Positions 1 to 5,725 of a stretch of 26,332 nucleotides of DNA are shown here, in pieces; the first letter of the stretch is position 1; each line of letters starts with the position of its first letter. The notes below the pieces were generated by a model. The model saw nothing but the letters and a program-made list of their open reading frames with translations. It did not search any database and was not told where the DNA came from. The stretch is from a virus: IMG/VR virus record IMGVR_UViG_3300042374_000027, positions 1-26,332 of that record; one strand, written 5' to 3'. A program made the position numbers and the translations under genes.

Positions 1-1289
1 CGATGTGGTTCCCACCAAGCAATTGCATCTACAACTACAAATGGAACAATTTGCTCATAGTCATTAAAAGATTGTACACTTACCCACTTGTCAACGTGAC
101 TTATTGCTACAGCACACTTGTCATGTTTTTGTGCTAAGTCTGCATGAACATAGTAAACCGTATCTGGGTTTGGCTTAAAGTTAATATCAAATCTTCTTAC
201 GCTATCTAATGGATTTCTATTTGACAAACCTTTTTCTATTTTTTCTCTTGATTTAAAGAAAGCATCTGATGAAGTTGTTGGCATACATGCAAAACGCATA
301 AGTGCATCTGCTGGATCTGTAAAAAAGGCTAACTTAAAATCTTCTATCTTTCTAGTTGGATTCATTTCCCATGTTGGTCTACGTAAAGCAAATACTCCAG
401 GGTATTTATAAGACTCAATATGATCTTCTTCCCACTCTACCTCAAACTTATTATTTGGATCTTCTTCACTTAATGTTGGATTAATTGTAAACTGATGCTT
501 TCTAATTATTGTTTGTTTATCTGCAACAACATCTTCATATCTTTTGGAAATAAAGTCACCTTTAAATCTTGGGAATGATAGGAGTATAACTTTACCAAAG
601 TCTGGAAAACGTGAGTCTACAGACCCCCTAAAGGCCTTGTAAAGGTTATCTGAGGTCTTTCCTTGATCATTACCACCAGCACCCTCCATTGCGAACCCTG
701 AAATTTCATCAAGAACTGCAAGCATTAAGTTTAAACCTTCGGCAGACTCTCTTTCAGAATGTCCAGAATAAACTGTAATAGATTTATTAAATTCTATATT
801 GTCTGCTTTTGCTTCATACTTTCCAGCAAACCAAGGAGATCCCTCAATCTTTGACTTAAAGCCTTTAAAGAATACGTTCTTTGCTTGCTGAGCGTTTACC
901 GCTACGTTAATTAAATCTATAGCATCATTAGATGGTTTACCAAAATATCTTGACGGATCTTTCAAACATAATAATTTATACACAATATAAGCACAACCAA
1001 TAGTAGAAGTATGATCTTTACCACTACCCTTTCCACACATAAGAATAACTTCTTGCTTAGTATATTTTTTGTAATGTTCCTTTCCTTCTTCTTTACCCAA
1101 CCATCTTTGAACATCTTCTTCTTTATATATCTGACTCATACACTCTACAAGGGTATACTGATAATCTGATAACTCTGGTTGATTTAAATAGTCTTTACTC
1201 ATAACAAATGTTTTAACATCTACTGGAAATTCTAAAAAAGGACTTTCATCTAGTGCTTCTATAAAGTCACTAAAATCAATCGTTGTCAA
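1..1289 (-). CDS. terL: Terminase large subunit (TerL), 3' end cut by window edge
   Basis: Packaging motor that cuts concatemeric phage DNA and pumps it into the prohead by ATP hydrolysis. 429 codons are visible and the frame runs off the left edge. The ATPase domain has a Walker A-like loop CGKGSGKD at about residues 85-92 and Walker B LMLAVLDE at about 188-195. The nuclease domain begins with HADLAQKHD at about 382-390, whose first Asp fits the first metal ligand of the RNase H-like TerL nuclease. The start is TTG at 1289: it is the first codon after an in-frame TAA, and a GAGGTGA Shine-Dalgarno lies 7 nt upstream. It overlaps the small-subunit gene by 14 nt, implying coupled translation. 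The Walker A loop ends Lys-Asp where Ser/Thr is usual. The remaining nuclease ligands lie outside the window. The assignment is confident. Confidence 0.93.
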   Translation of the reverse strand, partial: MTTIDFSDFIEALDESPFLEFPVDVKTFVMSKDYLNQPELSDYQYTLVECMSQIYKEEDVQRWLGKEEGKEHYKKYTKQEVILMCGKGSGKDHTSTIGCAYIVYKLLCLKDPSRYFGKPSNDAIDLINVAVNAQQAKNVFFKGFKSKIEGSPWFAGKYEAKADNIEFNKSITVYSGHSERESAEGLNLMLAVLDEISGFAMEGAGGNDQGKTSDNLYKAFRGSVDSRFPDFGKVILLSFPRFKGDFISKRYEDVVADKQTIIRKHQFTINPTLSEEDPNNKFEVEWEEDHIESYKYPGVFALRRPTWEMNPTRKIEDFKLAFFTDPADALMRFACMPTTSSDAFFKSREKIEKGLSNRNPLDSVRRFDINFKPNPDTVYYVHADLAQKHDKCAVAISHVDKWVSVQSFNDYEQIVPFVVVDAIAWWEPH

Positions 1290-1797
1290 TTACAATCACC
1301 TCAGTTTGGATTTCAGAAAGACGTTTCATTATCTCTTCCCTAATTTCTGGATGGCTTGAAGCAATATCTTTTAATATCTTTATTAATATGTCATGCTTTC
1401 TTTCCATTTCAATAATCTGTTCTGCTATTTCTTTATTGTCTAATAACCCCGCTTTTTGTAGCATCTCAAGTCTTTTGCTTTCAATGTCTGCTATCAGTTT
1501 GATAGCGGTTGTTTTTGCTGTTAGGTTTGCAGAAGAATCTGCAGAGTCTATAACCTCATATGTTTTTCTAATTAAAGATGAGTAGTGTTGATCTGCTCCA
1601 GCGAGTGCTTCTTTTGCCCTTGCGTGAATTGCTTGATTGTTTGAGACCATAGAGCGCCAGTCATTAAGCAATGCCATGACTCTTGGACGTGGAATATCTA
1701 GTGTATTTGAAATTTGAGAGGCATCAAAGCCTTTTAGGTACTCAGAAGCAACTTGGTTTACAAGGTCTAAGTGTTTTACTAAATCATCTGTTGTCAT
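1276..1797 (-). CDS. terS: Probable terminase small subunit (TerS)
   Basis: 173 aa. Likely recognises phage DNA and hands it to TerL. The N-terminal part (residues about 8-50) contains a helix-turn-helix-like segment, FDASQISNTLDIPRPRVMAL, followed by a long, highly charged helical region (about 60-165) suited to oligomerisation. This is the usual small-terminase architecture of an N-terminal DNA-binding domain and central helical oligomerisation region. The ATG at 1797 has AAGGA six nt upstream, and the first 14 nt overlap the end of the preceding gene. It lies directly before TerL with a 14-nt overlap, which is the strongest argument for the call. The sequence itself would also fit a generic phage HTH protein, so the name rests partly on position. 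Confidence 0.75.
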   Translation of the reverse strand: MTTDDLVKHLDLVNQVASEYLKGFDASQISNTLDIPRPRVMALLNDWRSMVSNNQAIHARAKEALAGADQHYSSLIRKTYEVIDSADSSANLTAKTTAIKLIADIESKRLEMLQKAGLLDNKEIAEQIIEMERKHDILIKILKDIASSHPEIREEIMKRLSEIQTEVIVIDND

Positions 1798-2119
1798 CTA
1801 ATGTCCTTAATAATACGAGGTATCCAATAAGATCTAAAATAGTATCCTCTGATGCATATTCTTTACCTTTATGTATTCTATTAAGTTTATCATCAATACG
1901 AATATACAATTGCTCTTTAGGTTCAGATTTACTAAATATATTAATGGGATGGCTATATGAACTACCATATGATTTATTCTTATTTATTAATAATTCTGCT
2001 ATATCAAGACATTCTTTTAATATCTTTCTACCCGCAGGTGCTTGAGTTGAGACATCACGAATGAATTTCATTCTATCTTCAAGTTCTTTTTCAAAGTTTG
2101 GAGTTTTATATTCTGCCAT
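1784..2119 (-). CDS. Nmad1/DUF1599-like small helical protein
   Basis: 111 aa, predicted all-helical. The C-terminal half has the spaced signature KNKSYG (about residues 48-53), then YIRIDDKLNRI (about 72-82), then EDTILDLIGYLVLL (about 91-104). This resembles the 'nucleotide modification associated domain 1' (DUF1599) family as I remember it: K-N-x-x-Y-G, R-I-x-D-K, D-T-x-x-D-x-x-G-Y. The family's biochemical role is not settled; it has been associated with phage nucleotide or base modification. The ATG at 2119 has a GAGGT Shine-Dalgarno inside the 3' end of the upstream HTH gene, and the stop overlaps TerS by 14 nt, so it is in the packaging operon. A MazG-type pyrophosphohydrolase was considered, but I see no EExxE motif. 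Family call moderate; function unknown. Confidence 0.55.
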   Translation of the reverse strand: MAEYKTPNFEKELEDRMKFIRDVSTQAPAGRKILKECLDIAELLINKNKSYGSSYSHPINIFSKSEPKEQLYIRIDDKLNRIHKGKEYASEDTILDLIGYLVLLRTLDDNR

Positions 2120-2121
2120 AA

Positions 2122-2271
2122 TTACCTCTTTGACTTTCTAAGACCAAACTTGGCAAGATAAACATATATGGTTTCAACAGATGCTCCACACTCTTTTGCA
2201 ATTTGCTCTGGTGTTTTTTTATCAACTTGATACCTTTTCGTTAGCCAAGCCTTACTTGTATACAGTTTCAT
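2122..2271 (-). CDS. Small helix-turn-helix protein (49 aa)
   Basis: A short gene from ATG at 2271 to TAA at 2122. Residues about 10-42 read as one helix-turn-helix unit: WLTKRYQVDK, then TPEQIAKECGASVETIYVYL, then a basic tail KFGLRKSKR. The pattern (aromatic-rich first helix, E-Q-I-A-K-E-x-G-A-S turn, recognition helix T-I-Y-x-Y-L) is typical of resolvase- or homeodomain-like phage HTH proteins, so DNA binding is the likely role. A purine-rich AGGGA lies 10 nt upstream. It fills the gap between the RuvC-like gene (stop at 2279) and the Nmad1-like gene (start 2119) with spacings of 7 and 2 nt. Its start codon lies inside a near-consensus -10 element, so it cannot be translated from transcripts made at that promoter. 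It could be a regulator of the packaging genes, which is inference. Confidence 0.75.
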   Translation of the reverse strand: MKLYTSKAWLTKRYQVDKKTPEQIAKECGASVETIYVYLAKFGLRKSKR

Positions 2272-2298
2272 TTTATCACTATCCCTGAGCCTTGTCAA
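2270..2298 (-). promoter_or_regulatory. Sigma70-type promoter, extended -10, before terminase operon
   Basis: Minus-strand TTGACA (2298-2293), 17-bp spacer, TAAAAT (2275-2270) preceded by TGA, forming an extended -10. The -35 is a perfect match and the -10 is 5 of 6. The predicted start is near 2263, inside the HTH gene and downstream of its ATG, so the transcript would serve the Nmad1-like, terS and terL genes. Not experimentally known; called from sequence only. Confidence 0.6.
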
Positions 2299-2896
2299 CA
2301 TTTTTAGGCTCTTCTGCTAACTTAAACCAATTGTTACTTGAATACCAACCTATTGCAACTGCGTCAGCAACATCATCATCGTGTATGTCTGTGTTAAAAT
2401 TTATGTTTACCCATTTAATAGTTCTTTCTTTTCTAAATTCTCTTTCTTTTTGCTTATACCAAGAAAATGAGTGATCTCCTGGATTATCCTCTCTAATCTT
2501 TAACTTCTCTTCCTTAGTAAGTTTTTTATTACCAATCCAATTTTGCCAAGCAACTGGAGAACAAGAAACTACTGGTCTAGACTCATACATTTGAACTGAA
2601 CCAATGATGGCACCTTGAACCAAAGACAAGTTCATAGCAGTTTTTTGAGAGTTAGTGTATATTGCTGACTCAATAACAACAGCATCAATACTAAAGTCTT
2701 TAAGAAATGGTATCAATTTTTTACAAGCATCCCCTGCTTTTTCATATACGTGCTTACCATTAAAATTAATCTTTCCATACTTATGTAATTCTTTATCTAT
2801 AAATATAGAAAAAGCCATAGAGTTAGTTGAAGCATCTATCGCTAAAATTTTACTTGGATGTCCTATACTTAATAGTCTATTCTTTTTCATAATCAA
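2279..2896 (-). CDS. RuvC-like Holliday junction resolvase
   Basis: 205 aa. RNase H-fold endonuclease expected to cut four-way junctions made during recombination and before packaging. Metal-binding acids are visible in family order: Asp21 in ILAIDAST, Glu76 in AVVIESAIY, and Asp175/Asp178 in DDDVADAVAIGW, matching the D...E...DxxDA arrangement of RuvC. The length is close to bacterial RuvC (about 170 aa) plus a charged insert at about 125-160. The start could be TTG at 2896, with AAGGA five nt upstream, or ATG at 2890, with AAGGA 11 nt upstream; the Shine-Dalgarno spacing favours TTG. Either start overlaps the preceding zinc-finger gene by 14-20 nt. It closes the recombination block, just ahead of the packaging genes. 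The domain call is strong; substrate choice is inferred. Confidence 0.82.
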   Translation of the reverse strand: MIMKKNRLLSIGHPSKILAIDASTNSMAFSIFIDKELHKYGKINFNGKHVYEKAGDACKKLIPFLKDFSIDAVVIESAIYTNSQKTAMNLSLVQGAIIGSVQMYESRPVVSCSPVAWQNWIGNKKLTKEEKLKIREDNPGDHSFSWYKQKEREFRKERTIKWVNINFNTDIHDDDVADAVAIGWYSSNNWFKLAEEPKNVDKAQG

Positions 2897-3170
2897 AATA
2901 ATCCTTAATATCTTTAATAAATTTGTCTACCTTTTTATTATTAACTAAACAAGAATTACAGAATGTCTCGTCATTATAAGCACTTAGCAAAGTCTCGCAC
3001 CCTCCAGCGCATCTTCTTTCTTTTCCGAACCTGCTCTTAAACTTAGACATCTGATATCTTTGTGTAATTTTTTGTTTTGTGGCATGAGTTCTACAATCAA
3101 CAGAGCAATATATCTGATTCTTATTTTTTGTAAAAAAATCTTTTTCGCACCATTGACATATTTTGTTCAT
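2877..3170 (-). CDS. Two-zinc-finger small protein, function unknown
   Basis: 97 aa with eight cysteines in two sets. The first is Cys5-x2-Cys8 (ICQWCEKDF) paired with Cys22-x3-Cys26 (IYCSVDCR). The second is Cys54-x3-Cys58 (RCAGGCETL) paired with Cys71-x2-Cys74 (FCNSC). The spacing suggests two separate structural zinc sites joined by a very basic linker (about residues 27-53, rich in Lys/Arg), consistent with nucleic-acid binding. The C-terminus is acidic and aromatic. No HNH or other catalytic motif is visible. It starts with an ATGA overlap onto the stop of the Cas4-like nuclease gene, so the two are translationally coupled. It may be an accessory DNA-binding factor of the recombination block; I do not recognise a named function. 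Confidence 0.7.
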   Translation of the reverse strand: MNKICQWCEKDFFTKNKNQIYCSVDCRTHATKQKITQRYQMSKFKSRFGKERRCAGGCETLLSAYNDETFCNSCLVNNKKVDKFIKDIKDYFDYEKE

Positions 3171-3946
3171 TCAAGGTTTTTCCTAGCCTCGATCTTAATG
3201 TCTCCAACTGGTTTAGTTTGACACACCTTGAAAAAATCACAACTTTTACATATTTTATTTTCAAACTTATTTCTATATGGATTTTCTGGAAGTTGCTTAT
3301 CATCAAAAGCCTTTTGAACTCTTCTCATCCAATCAAAGAAATAGTTTATAAAGTCTTTATATTTTTGATTTAAGTTAACAGGAAAGAACTTTAATTCATG
3401 GGTATTCTTATTTTCATATATTAAGAAAGCAAATGACTTCTTTAATATCTTCATATATATTAATAGTTGTTCTATATTATAGTTTCTTGGTTTAGTAGTT
3501 CTATGAAAGGATTCTTCATTGGATGTTTTTATTTCAGTAAGTATTTCCATACCGTCCCAATTAATAATTGCATCTGTCTTTGCAGATATAATAGGATCTT
3601 CATTCTTAATGGATAATTCTTTGTGTACTAGTATTCCAGCATCTTCCATTGCTTGTTCAATTCTAGTATGTCTATCAGTACCAGAGTCCATGTTTGCAAC
3701 TGAATACCAGTCGTTACTATTTTCTGCTTCATTTCCTTCAAACCATAAATACCAAAATCTTGGACAATGTCCAGCCCCATATGTTAATCCAGAAGGAGTA
3801 AAGCCTACTCTTTTCTTAAAGGTCATACCCTTCTTGTGCTCGTACCCATCGTGTATTTTTTTAATTATTGCCTTAGTATCAATCTTAGTTTCTTCTTTAG
3901 AAACCTCTTTAACTGGAACAATTTTTTTCATTAGTCTTTTAGTCAC
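3167..3946 (-). CDS. Cas4/RecB-like PD-(D/E)XK exonuclease with probable Fe-S cluster
   Basis: 259 aa. The nuclease core has His93 (TDRHTRIE), Asp125 (SAKTDAII), Glu138-x-Lys140 (LTEIKTS) and Gln160 (NIEQLLIYM). This is the H...D...ExK...Q order of RecB/Cas4 family nucleases. One Cys near the N-terminus (Cys61, GHCPRFWY) and three near the C-terminus (Cys233-x2-Cys236-x5-Cys242) match the four-Cys arrangement that holds a 4Fe-4S cluster in Cas4 and AddB. No Cas1 or Cas2 and no repeat array are present, so a phage recombination or DNA-end processing role is more likely than CRISPR adaptation. The start is GTG at 3946, with AAGGAA six nt upstream and a TAGTG overlap with the upstream stop; an ATG five codons later is the alternative. 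Confidence 0.85.
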   Translation of the reverse strand: MTKRLMKKIVPVKEVSKEETKIDTKAIIKKIHDGYEHKKGMTFKKRVGFTPSGLTYGAGHCPRFWYLWFEGNEAENSNDWYSVANMDSGTDRHTRIEQAMEDAGILVHKELSIKNEDPIISAKTDAIINWDGMEILTEIKTSNEESFHRTTKPRNYNIEQLLIYMKILKKSFAFLIYENKNTHELKFFPVNLNQKYKDFINYFFDWMRRVQKAFDDKQLPENPYRNKFENKICKSCDFFKVCQTKPVGDIKIEARKNLE

Positions 3947-4257
3947 TAGAAGTTCCTTACATTATATTTAAGGGCATCCACTAATTTGTCTACCGCTTCT
4001 CTTGCTGTATAGTAAATATTTTTCTTTGCTCTTTCATCTTTCTTTACATGAGAATACCAAGAGGCAAGCATTGCAAACTTTGCTGAGTATGCTTGTAACT
4101 GAGTAATAGACAGTGTTGCTTTTGCTGGGGGTATATCTGGATTAGCAATCAACTTAGCAATCATAACTAATGCCTTAGTTAATTCTTCATCCTGCATATA
4201 CTCTGATATTTCATTAAACTTTGTTACATTATTTAATAGATCTACTGTGTTATCCAT
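3946..4257 (-). CDS. Conserved-looking helical protein, function unknown
   Basis: 103 aa, apparently all-alpha. It contains the segment LIANPDIPPAKATLSITQLQ (about residues 36-55), in which an NPD-x-PP turn separates two helices, and ends with a basic region and YNVRNF. I recall similar proteins beside recombination genes in actinobacteriophages but know no activity for them. No cysteine pairs, nuclease signature or membrane segment is visible. The ATG at 4257 has an AAGAGAG Shine-Dalgarno and overlaps the end of the Hjc-like gene by 8 nt. The stop overlaps the GTG of the Cas4-like nuclease by one base (TAGTG). The tight spacing suggests it works with the neighbouring nucleases, but that is only context. 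Confidence 0.75.
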   Translation of the reverse strand: MDNTVDLLNNVTKFNEISEYMQDEELTKALVMIAKLIANPDIPPAKATLSITQLQAYSAKFAMLASWYSHVKKDERAKKNIYYTAREAVDKLVDALKYNVRNF

Positions 4258-4543
4258 TGTTCTCTCTTAACTGTTCGAATACTTCCCATTCAATTATAGC
4301 AAGTCTAACTTTTTTATTTCCTTCTCCAAGTACAACCATAAGTACTGGATCTTTTTTCCTATCTACTTGCATTGTGTCTGACACTATCTTTGCCCAAGAG
4401 TCTCGGCTAACGGAGTAGGACTTGGAATATTCCTTGACATCTACAACGAAGTCATCCAACGATCCGTCAGCCTTGACTGGTCCTCTGCCTGAATTAATGT
4501 GTTGCTTGGCACCAATGCGTTTTAGTTCTCCACGCTCACTCAT
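4250..4543 (-). CDS. Hjc-like resolvase / PD-(D/E)XK nuclease
   Basis: 97 aa. The core reads GSLDDFVVDVKEYSKSYSVS (residues 27-46), giving the D...D-x-K active-site arrangement of small PD-(D/E)XK nucleases, with Asp31, Asp35 and Lys37 as candidate catalytic residues. It is followed by SWAKIVSDTM and the strand DPVLMVVLGE. This looks like small phage proteins often annotated as Holliday junction resolvases of the archaeal Hjc type. The N-terminus carries RIGAKQHINSGRGPVKADG, where INSGRG resembles the region around the first Hjc acidic residue, although no clear Glu equivalent is seen. The ATG at 4543 overlaps the stop of the 56-aa zinc-finger gene by one base (TAATG). With the RuvC-like gene it makes a second candidate junction-cutting enzyme within 2.3 kb. 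Confidence 0.65.
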   Translation of the reverse strand: MSERGELKRIGAKQHINSGRGPVKADGSLDDFVVDVKEYSKSYSVSRDSWAKIVSDTMQVDRKKDPVLMVVLGEGNKKVRLAIIEWEVFEQLRENNG

Positions 4544-4713
4544 TAATATCCCCTTACGTTAAAATTAACTTTAGATATATGCTTGTTAGCACACATCCAA
4601 GTCAAGTCTTGCTTTTCTTTGTACATCCTTGCTGTTTCTACTATTGCTTTACATGTTTGACAAATAAATTTGCCATTATATATAGTATATTTAAGAGTTA
4701 AGTTTTGATTCAA
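4543..4713 (-). CDS. Small zinc-finger protein (56 aa)
   Basis: A short gene that fills the gap between recA and the Hjc-like gene. The reading frame from TTG at 4713 to TAA at 4543 encodes 56 aa with Cys18-x2-Cys21 (FICQTCKAIV) and Cys41-x3-His45 (WMCANKH), a plausible CCCH zinc site. TTG is the only usual start codon between the preceding in-frame stop and the first cysteine. It lies within the last codons of recA, overlapping by 23 nt, so translation is probably coupled; no strong Shine-Dalgarno is visible. The stop TAA overlaps the ATG of the next gene by one base, the same junction used at other gene pairs here. That, and the cysteine pattern, argue that it is real. Function unknown; nucleic-acid or protein binding is the best guess. 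Confidence 0.65.
   Translation of the reverse strand: MNQNLTLKYTIYNGKFICQTCKAIVETARMYKEKQDLTWMCANKHISKVNFNVRGY
4657..4686 (+). promoter_or_regulatory. Promoter-like sequence antisense to recA
   Basis: The only good plus-strand promoter match I noticed: TTGACA (4657-4662), 18-bp spacer, TATAGT (4681-4686). It points into the 3' end of recA in the antisense direction and no plus-strand gene follows it. AT-rich DNA produces such matches by chance, so this is weak. Confidence 0.22.
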
Positions 4714-5725
4714 GTTCTTTTAACTTATCTGGGTTTTGTTTTAGGTATTCAATTACTTTTGCTCTACCCTGCAGTCTTTCTTCAAAAACTGTATACCATG
4801 CCCCACCTTTTTCAATTACTCCAACTAGTTCTGCTGTATCTACCAAGTCAGCAACCTTATCGATACCTATTTCTTCAGAACCAAAATAAAAATCATAAGA
4901 TCCACTAATAAATGCTGGACCAGTCTTATTAAAATCTACGTGCCAATTTACAATACGGCCAATTTTAGATTCAATTAACTTGTCTCCAACAGCAATCTTA
5001 CCTTTAATTGCTTGATTTTCTGATTCACTTGACCATAGTTTAACTACAGTGCTTGAGAAAAACTTAACTGCTTGTCCACCTGTAGGCATATGAGAAGCAT
5101 ACATTGCACCAATGTTATTTCTTTGTTGTGATATCAATACCAACAGTGTTTTGGCTTCTTGATTATTGGCATAGTTAAGCATCTTAACTGCATTGGTCAT
5201 ATCTTTAGCCTCTGCACCTATCTGCTTAGTATTTTCTAATTGTTTTAATTCTGCTGAGTCTTTTTCAAAATAGATAGCAGGTAATAATGCTGATATAGAA
5301 TCAACAATTAATATATCTACCTTTGCTTTCATTAGTTGAGTAGCGACATCAACCATATCATTAATAGTTCTTGCTTCAGAGTAAATTAATTTATCTGTAT
5401 CTACCCCAAGTTTTTGTGCCCAAATAGGATCAAAAGATTGTTCGGCATCTATCCACGCACACAACTTTCCTTCTTTTTGTGCTTCTCCAATCATCTGTAA
5501 ACAAAATGATGATTTACCAGCAGACTTGTTACCCCAAACTAAAACTTGTCTTCCGTATGCAAAGCCACCTCTAAGTGCATTATTTAAACTAGGACTTGGA
5601 GTTTTTTGTTTTGTAATTTCTACATCAGTAGCATTACTTAATCTTTTTCTTAAACTTGGTTCTAGTTGTGAAAGAAAATCTTCTGTTGATATTCCTTGTA
5701 TTTTATCGTCCATCTTATTAACCAT
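4691..5725 (-). CDS. recA: RecA-like recombinase
   Basis: 344 aa, close to bacterial RecA (about 350). ATP-dependent strand-exchange protein that coats ssDNA and drives homologous pairing. Walker A is GNKSAGKSS (about residues 65-73; bacterial RecA has GPESSGKT). The catalytic Glu region is WIDAEQSFDP (91-100; E. coli FIDAEHALDP). Walker B is DILIVDS (137-143). The DNA-binding loop L2 region is about 199-223, beginning ISQQRNNIGAMY and including PTGGQAVKFFSS. The C-terminal ekGaWY/GRAKVIEYL segment is also RecA-like. The ATG at 5725 has GAGGT five nt upstream and overlaps the dnaE stop by 8 nt. An in-frame ATG four codons later is a weaker alternative. It is probably used in recombination-dependent replication and repair of phage DNA together with the downstream nucleases. 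Confidence 0.93.
   Translation of the reverse strand: MVNKMDDKIQGISTEDFLSQLEPSLRKRLSNATDVEITKQKTPSPSLNNALRGGFAYGRQVLVWGNKSAGKSSFCLQMIGEAQKEGKLCAWIDAEQSFDPIWAQKLGVDTDKLIYSEARTINDMVDVATQLMKAKVDILIVDSISALLPAIYFEKDSAELKQLENTKQIGAEAKDMTNAVKMLNYANNQEAKTLLVLISQQRNNIGAMYASHMPTGGQAVKFFSSTVVKLWSSESENQAIKGKIAVGDKLIESKIGRIVNWHVDFNKTGPAFISGSYDFYFGSEEIGIDKVADLVDTAELVGVIEKGGAWYTVFEERLQGRAKVIEYLKQNPDKLKELESKLNS

Noticed and set aside
1784-2119. MazG-type nucleotide pyrophosphohydrolase
   Set aside because: The EExxE metal motif is absent; the K-N-x-x-Y-G and D-T-x-x-D-x-x-G-Y pattern fits Nmad1 better.
3121-3306. Minus-strand 61-aa frame overlapping the Cas4-like and two-zinc-finger genes
   Set aside because: It lies in a different frame across two well-supported genes with cysteine and nuclease motifs, and has no independent support.
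3167-3946. CRISPR adaptation module based on the Cas4-like gene
   Set aside because: No Cas1, Cas2 or effector genes and no repeat-spacer array in the window; recombination neighbours explain it better.
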